NCBI GenBank assembly: GCA_013314775.1 | Contig: JABUFB010000008.1 | Span: 620,001-684,000 of the forward strand | Direction of reading: 5' to 3' | DNA: 64,000 nucleotides | Source of the DNA: Armatimonadota bacterium | GTDB taxonomy: Bacteria; Armatimonadota; Zipacnadia; Zipacnadales; JABUFB01 | Shown here: positions 1 through 7,878 of the stretch, one piece after another | Layout of the letters: the number at the start of each line of letters is the position of its first letter | Numbering within the stretch: the first letter of the stretch is position 1 | The notes under the pieces: generated by a model | What the model saw: only the letters and a program-made list of their open reading frames with translations | What the model was told of the DNA's origin: nothing | Databases searched by the model: none | Position numbers and translations under genes: made by a program

Positions 1-1789
1 ACCAGTCCAGCACCGCCCTGTACGTCACTCCCTCATCAGCACGCCAGAAATTGGCGGCGTTGTCGTGATGCTCCCAGGCGAAGGACCGGAAGCTGAACTG
101 GTCGCCCAGGCACTGGGCCAGGGTGGCCGGTGAACTCGCGCCGAGTACGCCGCCCTCATTGGGAAAGCGGTCCACGAAGTTGCGGTAGGCCCAGAAGTCG
201 GTGCCATACTGGCCGAGGGTCACATCCCACGGATGTTGGTCTCCGGTAGTGGGCTCGTTGGGGAACCGGTGGCCTTCAGAGTACGGCGAACTGGGCCAGT
301 ATGGGCGCGAGGTGTCCTCTTCCTGCAGAATAACGGGGATCACGTGGTGGAATAGGCTGTAGTCGGGCAGCGACTTGCCGGACCGGTCATAGCCCCACGC
401 CCAGACGCCCCACTCCAGTTCGTTGTTCCCGCACCAGATCGCGAGCGATGGGTGATTCGCCATATGGCGCACATTCCACCGGATCTCGCGGCGCACTTCT
501 GCGAGGAACGCAGGATCATCCGCCGGGTACTTGGAGCAGGCGAAAGCGAGATCATGCCACACCAGCACTCCCTTTTCGTCGCAGCAGTCCAGCAGGCGGT
601 CGCCCACGTAGTACCCACCGCCCCAGATGCGCAGGAGATTGCAGTTCGATTCCACCGCAAGGTCCACCAGCGCACGGCACCGTGCATCCATGTCCTCCGC
701 GAGGCCACCGGCTTCGGAATCTCCCTGAGGCGCGAGCATATCCGGCGGGACCCAGTTGCCGCCCTTGCAGAAGATGGGGCGACCGTTGACCTTGATGATG
801 AAGTAGTCGCCCACCTGAGGATGCGGGCTGCGGTCGATTTCCACCGTGCGGATTCCGGTGCGCGTCTTGCGCTCGTAAATGGTTTCGCTGCCCGCCTTGA
901 GGCACGCCGAGACCGCATACAAGCTCTGCGCGCCATGCCCCACAGGCCACCACAGGTCCGGGGAGTCGATGGGCAACTGCACCTCGGCGACGCTCTCCCC
1001 CACCCCGGCGGCAAAATCAGCTGATTCGCTGGCCACTGTGTTGCCGCCGGGATCATCGGCGGACGCCAACAGACGCAGTTGCACGGGCTCACCGGTGGGG
1101 TTGGTCACATGAGCCCGCACACGGAGCGTCGCCGAACGATGATCCGGCGCGAGTTCCGGCAGAACCACGAGGTCTTCGATCCACGGCGCGGTGGACCACT
1201 CCAACCTGACGCTGCCCACGATGCCCACATTGATAAGCCGCGGGTTCCAATCCCACCCAGCCTGGTACTGAGCCTTGCGCATCCAGTGACGCTTGTTCAG
1301 GAGCGTTTCGGGAGCCTGGTTGTATGCAGCGCCCTCGCGGTCCGCCACGTCATACAGCCCGCTCTCCAGGACGACCACGAGCGTGTTCTCGCCGGGCTTC
1401 AGCTTGCCGGTCACGTCGACATGGCAGGGCCGGTGGACGTTTCCGTGCCTGCCGATCTCTTCGCCATTCAGGAAGATCACTGCATTGAGGTCCAGACCTT
1501 CGAAGCAGAGCCGGCACGGGGAACTCGCCGCCTTCGGGGGCGCATTGAAAACCCGGCGATAGACCCACACCTGCTCCTCAACCCAGCGAGCCTTGAGACT
1601 GTTCAGGCCGATGTTCGGATCATCAAGGATCCCCGCTCGCTGCAGTTCCCGGTGTATTTCTCCGGGCACGGCGATGGGGATGTAACGCTGCCCGTCGAGC
1701 TCCGGCGCGACACCGTGCTCCCACCGGCCGTGAAGACCTTCGGTCCAGGTGACTTGCCAGGTGCCATTGAGACAGAGTGTGTTGACCAT
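1..1789 (-). CDS. Glycoside hydrolase family 2, beta-mannosidase-like (3' end cut by window)
   Basis: The visible 596 residues read as a GH2 enzyme that would remove beta-linked mannose or a similar sugar from glycan ends. An N-terminal sugar-binding jelly roll (WQVTW, then VYRRVFNAP) leads to RKAQYQAGWDWNPRL, which closely resembles the beta-mannosidase RKAQ.xFGWDWGPR motif. An Ig-like domain follows, then the TIM barrel with NHPSLAIWCGNNELE, where the Glu of GNNE (about residue 455) is the expected acid/base. Near the window edge, NEGGVLG marks the later barrel; the nucleophile Glu should lie beyond base 1. The ATG at 1789 is chosen because GAGG lies 8 bases upstream and the protein starts directly in the sugar-binding domain. 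No signal peptide is seen, so it may act in the cytoplasm. The family call is strong; substrate specificity is inferred. Confidence 0.85.
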   Translation of the reverse strand, partial: MVNTLCLNGTWQVTWTEGLHGRWEHGVAPELDGQRYIPIAVPGEIHRELQRAGILDDPNIGLNSLKARWVEEQVWVYRRVFNAPPKAASSPCRLCFEGLDLNAVIFLNGEEIGRHGNVHRPCHVDVTGKLKPGENTLVVVLESGLYDVADREGAAYNQAPETLLNKRHWMRKAQYQAGWDWNPRLINVGIVGSVRLEWSTAPWIEDLVVLPELAPDHRSATLRVRAHVTNPTGEPVQLRLLASADDPGGNTVASESADFAAGVGESVAEVQLPIDSPDLWWPVGHGAQSLYAVSACLKAGSETIYERKTRTGIRTVEIDRSPHPQVGDYFIIKVNGRPIFCKGGNWVPPDMLAPQGDSEAGGLAEDMDARCRALVDLAVESNCNLLRIWGGGYYVGDRLLDCCDEKGVLVWHDLAFACSKYPADDPAFLAEVRREIRWNVRHMANHPSLAIWCGNNELEWGVWAWGYDRSGKSLPDYSLFHHVIPVILQEEDTSRPYWPSSPYSEGHRFPNEPTTGDQHPWDVTLGQYGTDFWAYRNFVDRFPNEGGVLGASSPATLAQCLGDQFSFRSFAWEHHDNAANFWRADEGVTYRAVLDW

Positions 1790-1957
1790 CGCGGTAACCT
1801 CGAGGGACAGTTGGGGTGGCGGCGCGCGAGGCGCCAGGACAGGAGACGGTTCGTGGAGAGGCGCCGGGAATCCTGCCGGTGCGTGGAAGTCAGGACTCCG
1901 TTGGCTTGCGTCGACTCCATTGCCGGCCAGGGGCGAGTGACCACGCGAACGCGAACC

Positions 1958-1991
1958 CGGCAGGAGCGTCCCCGCCCCCACGCTCCTGCCG
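1958..1991 (-). terminator. 12-bp perfect hairpin between kinase gene and GH2 gene
   Basis: The 12-base arms at 1958-1969 and 1980-1991 are exact inverted repeats around a 10-base C-rich loop. It lies downstream of the sensor kinase stop (2109) and upstream of the GH2 start (1789). It could end the two-component operon, but no T-run follows on either strand. The rest of the 319-base gap shows no gene. Confidence 0.4.
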
Positions 1992-2108
1992 TATCCACGT
2001 TCCGGCCGCAGTCGGCCAGTCCCCCGGCTCACCTTTTGGCATCTGTGCCCAGTCTTATATGCACGACGGGCGCAAAGTGTTACAGGTCTGACCGAAAAAA
2101 GATGGGGT

Positions 2109-3608
2109 CTAGGGCGGATCGCTCAGCGGGAGCGTGAGGACGAAAGTGGTCGTGTCCGGTCCCCCTCGTGCAAGCGTGAGGTCTCCACCGTGGGCGCGCG
2201 CGATCTCCCGGGCAAGGCTCAGGCCCAGGCCGACGCCATCCACTGATCGATCTCGCGCCTTGCTGGCCCGGTAGAAGCGCTGGAAGACCTTCCCCACATC
2301 CTCCGGAGGAATACCCGGCCCGGTGTTTGCCACGGTCAGGCGCGCCAGCGTCCCGCGGCGCTGCAGTTGGTAGCGGATCGTTCCGCCGGGGCGATTGTAC
2401 TTGATGGCGTTCGCAGCAAGATTGTGAAGCACCTGACCCAGCAGTTCGGCATCCGCCGCCACCCAAATGTCAGGTTCAGACTGGATAGAGACACCGAGAT
2501 CCGGCGCCAGGGCCTCCGTGTCTTCGCGCACGGTCTCCAGTGCCGCGCTGAGGTTGAGCGGTTCGAGGCTCAACTCAAGCCGACCAGCGTCAGCCAGCGA
2601 CAGGAGCAGCAGCTTGCGGATGATGCTCTTTAGCCTCTGCACTTCCTCCAGCAGATTGCCGTAGACCTGCTGCTCCCGTGAGCCGTCCTTCGCATCCTGA
2701 AGCGCTTGTTCCAACTCTGCCTGCAGGACCATGAGCGGCGTCTTCAATTCGTGCGCCGCGTCCGCGCTGAACCGAGTGGCCTGCTGGAAACTGCTTTCCA
2801 GGCGTTCCAACATCGCATTGAAGACGCTGATCAGGCGCGCGAATTCCGCGTCGGCATCGCCGGCCGAGATGCGCCGGTCCAGGCCCTGAACCGTGATGGT
2901 CTCTGCTGCTTCGGTGAGTTCCCTCACCGGCCGTAGAGCGCGCCCCGACAGCAGCCATCCCCCTCCTGCCGCAAGCAAAGCCGCAAGGGGAAGGGCCAGG
3001 AGCAGGGCCATTGTGGTCATAAGCATGGCACTGCGGTGCCCGGCGAGACTCACGCCGATGATGACGGTCACGTACTCGTTGCCCGTGATTGCCACGCGCC
3101 AGGGCCTGATCCCTTCATTCCAGCTGAAGGCTTCGGGTTGCCTGATGCGGGTGGGTGGCAGCAGGGCCTCGCGGCGAGACCGGCCACCCTCCCGCCGGAA
3201 TTCGCCCCGGCTGCGCAAGGGTGGCGGCGGCTCTTGGATGCTCAGACTGCTGGCCCTGTCACCCGGCGCCGGGAAACTGCCCGGATCAAGGCTCTCCGGC
3301 CAGGTTTTTGACCGATAGACGGTGCGTCCGGCACGATTCTTCACCAGCAAGAACACGGCCGTCTCATCACTGGGACCGTAAGCGTAGCGCAACTGGTCCT
3401 CGAGTTCGCCCCAATGGCGATTATCAGGATGCCAGGCCAGATGAGGCAGGACGCGCAGGCGCACTTCATTATCAATGCGCTGCAGGTCCAGGCGGCCGAT
3501 GAGAATCCAGGCAGGGATTGCGAAGGCGAGGAGCGCCACGCCTGAGACCAGCAGCGAAAGCAGGGCGATGCGATAGCGGAAAGTGCGCACGCGCGGGAGA
3601 TTGCGCAC
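2109..3608 (-). CDS. Sensor histidine kinase (two-component, HAMP type)
   Basis: This 499-residue inner-membrane kinase would sense an extracytoplasmic signal and phosphorylate the regulator encoded just upstream. A first membrane segment lies at about residues 15-38 and a second at about 192-218, enclosing a periplasmic domain. A HAMP linker follows (LRPVRELTEAAETI), then the HisKA box FSADAAHELKTPL with the phospho-acceptor His at about 286, then HATPase N, G1 and G2 boxes (NLAANAIKYN, GPGIPPEDVGKVFQRFYR, GVGLGLSLAREIA). The GTG start directly follows the regulator's TGA, and GGAGG sits 6 bases upstream, so the two genes are translationally coupled. The layout resembles the CusS/CopS/BasS group, but the signal is unknown. 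The periplasmic domain is rich in Arg, Pro and Glu. Confidence 0.93.
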   Translation of the reverse strand: MRNLPRVRTFRYRIALLSLLVSGVALLAFAIPAWILIGRLDLQRIDNEVRLRVLPHLAWHPDNRHWGELEDQLRYAYGPSDETAVFLLVKNRAGRTVYRSKTWPESLDPGSFPAPGDRASSLSIQEPPPPLRSRGEFRREGGRSRREALLPPTRIRQPEAFSWNEGIRPWRVAITGNEYVTVIIGVSLAGHRSAMLMTTMALLLALPLAALLAAGGGWLLSGRALRPVRELTEAAETITVQGLDRRISAGDADAEFARLISVFNAMLERLESSFQQATRFSADAAHELKTPLMVLQAELEQALQDAKDGSREQQVYGNLLEEVQRLKSIIRKLLLLSLADAGRLELSLEPLNLSAALETVREDTEALAPDLGVSIQSEPDIWVAADAELLGQVLHNLAANAIKYNRPGGTIRYQLQRRGTLARLTVANTGPGIPPEDVGKVFQRFYRASKARDRSVDGVGLGLSLAREIARAHGGDLTLARGGPDTTTFVLTLPLSDPP

Positions 3609-4280
3609 TCAGGACCTCCGGAAGCGGTAGCCGACGCCGCGGATGGTCTCGATGAACTGCTGGTCACCCTCGGGGCTGAGCTTCTTGCGCAGGCGCTGGA
3701 TATACACGTCAACCAGGTTCGTATTCGGGTCGAAGTCATATCCCCAGACGTGGTCAAGAATCTGTGTTCGCGCATATACCCGGCCCGGTGAGCGCATGAG
3801 GTATTCCAGAAGGTTGAACTCGCGGGTGGTCAGCTCAACCGTCCGCTCCCCCACCTTCACCTCGCGTGTAATGAGGTTGACGACGAGGTCCCCGGACCGG
3901 ATGATACTGAGCTTTTCCCCACTTGCCCGTCGCATGAGCGCCTGCACTCGAGCCACGAGCTCTTCCATGAAAAACGGCTTGGTCACGTAGTCATCCGCGC
4001 CCAGGTTCAGCCCCTCAACCCGTTCGCCCAGTTCGGAGCGGGCTGTGAGAAGAAGCACCGGGACGGTATTGTGACGGTCGCGCAATGCGCGCAAGATGCT
4101 GAGGCCGTCGCGGCCCGGGAGCATTATGTCCAGCACGATCACATCGAAGCTCTCGCTGGTCGCGAGATCGAAGGCCTGATCGCCGTCGGGCGCGAGGGTC
4201 ACGCTGAAGCCCTGTTCCTCCAGGGCCTTCCGTATGAACCCGGCGGTCTTCTTCTCATCTTCAGCAACGAGAATGCGCAT
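3609..4280 (-). CDS. OmpR/PhoB-family response regulator
   Basis: This 223-residue DNA-binding regulator pairs with the kinase at 2109-3608. The receiver domain starts MRILVAEDEKK, has the phospho-acceptor Asp at about 51 in VIVLDIMLPG, the switch Thr in LLLTARSE and the conserved Lys in DDYVTKPF. The C-terminal winged helix shows ELTTREFNLLEYLMRSPGRVYAR and ends with IETIRGVGYRFRRS, the usual transcription-regulatory hallmark. Length is normal for the family. No Shine-Dalgarno sequence precedes the ATG. A promoter-like pair puts the likely transcript start at or within a few bases of the ATG, so the message may be leaderless. A perfect palindrome lies upstream of that promoter, which would fit autoregulation. 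Confidence 0.95.
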   Translation of the reverse strand: MRILVAEDEKKTAGFIRKALEEQGFSVTLAPDGDQAFDLATSESFDVIVLDIMLPGRDGLSILRALRDRHNTVPVLLLTARSELGERVEGLNLGADDYVTKPFFMEELVARVQALMRRASGEKLSIIRSGDLVVNLITREVKVGERTVELTTREFNLLEYLMRSPGRVYARTQILDHVWGYDFDPNTNLVDVYIQRLRKKLSPEGDQQFIETIRGVGYRFRRS

Positions 4281-4286
4281 ATCGGA

Positions 4287-4315
4287 ATGGTATCAGATGC
4301 CCTTCCGCGGGACAA
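4287..4315 (-). promoter_or_regulatory. Sigma70-like promoter of the two-component operon
   Basis: Read on the minus strand, TTGTCC (4315-4310) and TACCAT (4292-4287) are separated by exactly 17 bases. The expected start of transcription, about seven bases beyond, falls on or next to the ATG at 4280, implying a leaderless message. The match is moderate, and no experimental evidence is available. Confidence 0.45.
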
Positions 4316-4325
4316 GCCGCGCAGG

Positions 4326-4341
4326 ATTACAGTTCTGTAAT
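4326..4341. promoter_or_regulatory. Perfect palindrome, candidate response-regulator operator
   Basis: ATTACAG-TT-CTGTAAT is an exact inverted repeat with 7-base arms. It lies between the divergently transcribed response regulator and the secreted Gly/Pro-rich protein, centred about 54 bases upstream of the predicted regulator transcript start. Its TTACA/TGTAA form resembles operators described for CopR/CusR-type regulators. The assignment to this regulator is inferred from position. Confidence 0.5.
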
Positions 4342-4369
4342 GCATCCCCACCTGCCACGTTCATCTTAG

Positions 4370-4386
4370 CGGGTAAAGCTTACCCG
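4370..4386. promoter_or_regulatory. Second inverted repeat upstream of 4443 gene
   Basis: CGGGTAA and TTACCCG flank a 3-base AGC spacer, 57 bases upstream of the ATG at 4443. It may be a second protein-binding site or a 5'-leader hairpin of the plus-strand gene. Confidence 0.3.
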
Positions 4387-4442
4387 ACGCAGGAAGCAGC
4401 CAGGCCGCGCAGGACGCGGTCAGAAAGAAGGAGGAAACGAAG

Positions 4443-4937
4443 ATGAACAAGACAGTGTTGCTGACGGTGGGTCTCGCAGTGATCGCAGCGATGGTGTTGG
4501 CAGTGCCGGGGATGGCGCAGCCGGGCCCGGCTGAAGAGGGTCCGCAGGTGTGGGCGAGGATGGGCGGCCCGGGGCCAGGCCCCCACGGACAGGGCGGACC
4601 GGGTATCGGGCAGAGGCACGGGCCTGGTGGGCCCATGGCAGGCCCAGGACCGCAGGGGCCTCCTCCCGGCGGACCCGCAGTGACGGTGACAGTTGCGAAG
4701 GATGTTGTCTACGTCGCCTGCGCCGGCAAGCTCACCGCGTACGACGCCAAGACCCTGAAGAAGCTGGCCGAAGCGACGTACTGGGAAGCACCGGACCGCG
4801 GACCTGACGGACGAGGACGCGGGGGCAGGGGCCCCGAAGCCCGGGGACCTGAAGGCAGAGGCCCGCAGGGCAGGGGGCCGGAGGGACGAGGGCCGTGGCA
4901 CCAGACCCCCAACGCCCCTGAAGAGCCGGCAAAGTAG
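4443..4937 (+). CDS. Secreted Gly/Pro/Arg-rich protein with one propeller-like blade
   Basis: This is a 164-residue exported protein of unknown function. A signal peptide (residues 1 to about 25, ending PGMAQ) is followed by a low-complexity Gly/Pro/Gln stretch. A short ordered segment, VTVAKDVVYVACAGKLTAYDAKTLKKLAE, looks like one PQQ-type beta-propeller blade. The tail is made of repeated GPEGRGP/GPQGRGP units. The start has AGGAGG 8-9 bases upstream. It sits divergently from the two-component operon with a palindrome between them, so it is a candidate target of that regulator. A single blade cannot form a propeller, so it may act as a binding patch or oligomerise. It is a real gene by signal peptide and ribosome site; the function is open. 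Confidence 0.75.
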   Translation: MNKTVLLTVGLAVIAAMVLAVPGMAQPGPAEEGPQVWARMGGPGPGPHGQGGPGIGQRHGPGGPMAGPGPQGPPPGGPAVTVTVAKDVVYVACAGKLTAYDAKTLKKLAEATYWEAPDRGPDGRGRGGRGPEARGPEGRGPQGRGPEGRGPWHQTPNAPEEPAK

Positions 4938-4960
4938 TAACGCATTCGCGGTACGACCCA

Positions 4961-4990
4961 CGGCCTGCGCGCCAACCGGCGCGCAGGCCG
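4961..4990 (+). terminator. 13-bp perfect hairpin after 4443 gene
   Basis: Arms 4961-4973 and 4978-4990 are exact complements around an AACC loop, 23 bases after the stop. The stem is almost entirely G/C. No U-tract follows, so this is a strong hairpin but not a classical Rho-independent terminator. Confidence 0.55.
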
Positions 4991-5073
4991 CATCTCATCA
5001 CCCGGCGCACCGTCGCACTGCCATATTGCCTTGGAGGTCCCGCCGAGATATCGTTCACACAGGAAGGGAGTCG

Positions 5074-6294
5074 ATGACGGTGCAACCGCGCACACCCTCT
5101 GTCGCCATCGCCGTCCTGCTGCTATCAGCCAGTGTGCTTGCGCCAGGCGGCTGCGGCGCCGCCCAGCCCGCTGGAGCAGGGACCGCTGCTGCCCGGTGGA
5201 CCGTGGTGGATACGGGTCAGGATCGCTGCTATGACCTCTATGGCAGCGCTATCTCCCCGGCACCAGGGCAAGACTACTATGGCCAGGATGCCCAGTATGC
5301 CGGAGCACAACCGTCGTACCGCGACAATGGCGACGGCACGATCTCGGACCTGAACACCGGGCTCATGTGGCAGAAGGACCCGGGCGCGAAAGTGACCTTC
5401 GCCGCCGCGCTTGTGGGGGCCACGCGCTGCAGGCTCGCAGGCTATTCCGACTGGCGCTTGCCATCCATCAAAGAGCTGTACTCCCTCATCGACTTCCGTG
5501 GCCGGATAGGAACGTCGGCGGCCGACTCGATCCCCTTCATCGATACGCACTACTTTGTCTTCACCTACGGGGACGTGACTGGCGAACGCTTCATTGACTC
5601 TCAGTTCTGCTCAAGCACCCGGTATGTCTCTACCACGATGTTCGGCAACCCCACGGTGTTCGGCGTGAACTTCGCCGATGGCCGCATCAAGGGCTACCCG
5701 ATGAACATGCCTGGCGGTCGGCAGAAACTATTCTACTGCCTGTATGTGCGGGAAGGTATTGGATATGGAATCAATGACTTTGTGGACAACGGCGACGGCA
5801 CCGTGACCGACCGCGCGACCGGGCTGATGTGGCAGAAAGCGGATGATGGCAGGAAACGCAACTGGCGCGAGGCACTGGACTACGCCGAAAGCCTCACCCT
5901 TGCAGGTTACGATGATTGGCGGCTGCCGAACGCGAAGGAGCTTCAGTCCATCGTGGACTACAAACGCTCCCCTGCCACCACCGGAACCGCCGCCATCGAT
6001 CCGATCTTCACTTGCACACCCATCAGCAATGAGGTCCGGCAGTGGGATTTCGGCTATTACTGGAGCAGCACGACTCATTTCGACGGCCCACAAGGCGGCG
6101 CGGCGGCCTGCTATGTGGCCTTCGGAAGGGCGATGGGGTGCATCAACGGCCGCTGGATCGACGTCCACGGGGCTGGAGCCCAGCGCAGTGATCCGAAAGC
6201 CGGAGACCCGCGCGCATTCCCCTACGGGCGCGGCCCCCAGGGCGACGCGATCCGGATCTTCAACCTGGTGCGGGCGGTGAGGGATGCGCGCTAA
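5074..6294 (+). CDS. Secreted protein with two DUF1566 (Lcl_C-like) domains
   Basis: This 406-residue exported protein carries two copies of the same domain. Each copy has a GTxxDxxTGLMWQK segment followed later by AGYxDWRLPxxKEL: DLNTGLMWQKDP with AGYSDWRLPSIKEL, and DRATGLMWQKAD with AGYDDWRLPNAKEL. This is the DUF1566/Lcl C-terminal fold, which often occurs in surface proteins and resembles C-type-lectin-like or formylglycine-enzyme-like modules. The function is unknown. The signal sequence runs to a Cys (VLAPGGC), suggesting a lipoprotein, although Pro-Gly-Gly before Cys is a poor lipobox. I chose the ATG at 5074 because GGAAGGGAG precedes it; a TTG at 5026 would add 16 residues without a signal-peptide logic. 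Confidence 0.85.
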   Translation: MTVQPRTPSVAIAVLLLSASVLAPGGCGAAQPAGAGTAAARWTVVDTGQDRCYDLYGSAISPAPGQDYYGQDAQYAGAQPSYRDNGDGTISDLNTGLMWQKDPGAKVTFAAALVGATRCRLAGYSDWRLPSIKELYSLIDFRGRIGTSAADSIPFIDTHYFVFTYGDVTGERFIDSQFCSSTRYVSTTMFGNPTVFGVNFADGRIKGYPMNMPGGRQKLFYCLYVREGIGYGINDFVDNGDGTVTDRATGLMWQKADDGRKRNWREALDYAESLTLAGYDDWRLPNAKELQSIVDYKRSPATTGTAAIDPIFTCTPISNEVRQWDFGYYWSSTTHFDGPQGGAAACYVAFGRAMGCINGRWIDVHGAGAQRSDPKAGDPRAFPYGRGPQGDAIRIFNLVRAVRDAR

Positions 6295-6315
6295 GGCGCG
6301 CGGTGCCGGAAGCGC

Positions 6316-7827
6316 TCACCGGTACTCGATCAGAACCACCTCGACGATGTGGTTGGCCCGGCTCTTGCCCGCGTTTTCGTTGACGTAAGGCTGGGGTGCA
6401 TAGCCGATAGTCGCCTGTTCGCCGGGCCTCGCGAGGTCCGTGACGTCGATCTCCCAGGGAATGACCAGCGCGCCGGGACCCCATCCCGCCCGATCATATT
6501 TCCAGGTGCCGCCCTGGGGCCGGCAAGGGTTCAGGTAGTTGTTAGTGGTCCACAGGAGATTCTCGAATGCCTTCCCGTTGACGGTAACCGTGCGCTTCGC
6601 AGGCATGAACTCCGCCGCATTGTCCGTGTTCGGGTGCATTCCGTGCCCGGTCACCACCAGGCGGAGCTTCGCGGATGTCGTCCCCGGATCAAGGGTGAGC
6701 GTGCGGGTAGTAAACTTCGCATCCATCGGGTCCTGCGGGTTGCCGTATTCGAAGTCTCCCTGCCACAAATTGGTGACCCGGAAGGCCTCCCGCTCCGGCG
6801 TTCCCCAGTAATACTCCAGGGCCACGCCCACGCGCCATCCCTTCACCCATGTGCTGATACTCACAGCCATCCTGCGCTTGCCGCGGAGAAGGGACTGGAA
6901 GTCGGTCACATCCGCCTTCCACTGGCACCCTCGTCCGAAGGGCGTGATGAACCGCAGAATCTCGTATCGCTGCCCGTCGTCGCCGAAGACGTAAACATGC
7001 CCCGCGCGATCCCACGGGTCGATGCCTCCCTCGGGCGCGCCGAGGGCCAACGTCAGCATGACGCGCTCGACCTGTCTGGTGGCGCCGGGCAGGTCCACGG
7101 TGGTCTCACGGGTCTGCTGTCCGGCGTTCAGGACCGCGTCGTCGAAGACGGTGAACCGCTCCGGCGTTGGCATCGGACCGGCGGGATCGGATAGCGTCAG
7201 CCCGTCAAAGTCGATAGTGCATGAGGCTTCGCCGGCGCCAGGATTGAAACCAAAGGCCGCCCGGCACTCGTATGGTTGCATGTCCGGCACGAAGAGCTCC
7301 GCGTAGACGGGCTGTCCGTCGATAGTTACGGTCACATCCGCCCCGGCGGTGACGTAGGCCAGTTGCACGAGAACTTCATACGGTCTTCCATCCTCATAGG
7401 CCACCGGCGACAGTGCGTTCGCCACTTCTCTCCCATCCCAGTGCAGAGAGACCTCATGCTCCGGGCGACCGTAGATGTTGCCGTCGGCGTTGAACCGGTC
7501 TTTCGTGGGCGGATTGCTGGTGTCGAAGCCCACGCCGAAAGCGCCCGGGATGTTGGGCTCTTCCCAACGCGGGATTGCCGGTGCCGTCGCGCCGTGGGCA
7601 TGGGTGTCGGTGTTGACCAGCACGAACCCCGTGCCCTCTGCCTTGCCGCTGAACTGGATGGTGAAGCGAGCTTGCACCTTCAGGTACGCCCCCGATGCAC
7701 TGCGCGCGAAACCGGTGGTGACCTGTCCTCCAGAACCGTCACCAGCCAGGACCACCGGCTCGGCAGCAACCGGCACAGCGCAGCTGGCAAGAAGCAGGGG
7801 CAGGACGACGGAGAAAGAACGGTTCAC
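6316..7827 (-). CDS. PNGase F-like peptide-N-glycosidase with L-type lectin-like domain
   Basis: This 503-residue secreted protein probably cleaves the amide bond between Asn and an N-linked glycan. A signal peptide (1 to about 22) is followed by a concanavalin-like lectin domain at about 25-212 (GAFGVGFDTSNPP, EVSLHWDGREV). The two PNGase F jelly-roll domains follow. Recognisable are DPWDRAGHVYV, whose Asp corresponds to the PNGase F catalytic Asp of the WDR motif, NAAEFMPA with the second key acidic residue, and NPCRPQGGTWKYDRAGWGPG. The last motif is usually RAGWCPG; Gly replaces the disulfide Cys here. The gene stops just before the GH42-like gene's end and shares its strand, spacing 51 bases, so they are probably co-transcribed. 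Family membership is strong; activity is inferred. Confidence 0.82.
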   Translation of the reverse strand: MNRSFSVVLPLLLASCAVPVAAEPVVLAGDGSGGQVTTGFARSASGAYLKVQARFTIQFSGKAEGTGFVLVNTDTHAHGATAPAIPRWEEPNIPGAFGVGFDTSNPPTKDRFNADGNIYGRPEHEVSLHWDGREVANALSPVAYEDGRPYEVLVQLAYVTAGADVTVTIDGQPVYAELFVPDMQPYECRAAFGFNPGAGEASCTIDFDGLTLSDPAGPMPTPERFTVFDDAVLNAGQQTRETTVDLPGATRQVERVMLTLALGAPEGGIDPWDRAGHVYVFGDDGQRYEILRFITPFGRGCQWKADVTDFQSLLRGKRRMAVSISTWVKGWRVGVALEYYWGTPEREAFRVTNLWQGDFEYGNPQDPMDAKFTTRTLTLDPGTTSAKLRLVVTGHGMHPNTDNAAEFMPAKRTVTVNGKAFENLLWTTNNYLNPCRPQGGTWKYDRAGWGPGALVIPWEIDVTDLARPGEQATIGYAPQPYVNENAGKSRANHIVEVVLIEYR

Positions 7828-7878
7828 GGTTTGCCTCCGATGCCGGCGGTCTGCAGGTTGTCCCGCAGGCGGCCGCGG

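Noticed and set aside
1079-2137. 352-codon plus-strand frame
   Set aside because: It overlaps the beta-mannosidase-like reading frame, which carries conserved motifs; no start signal was seen.
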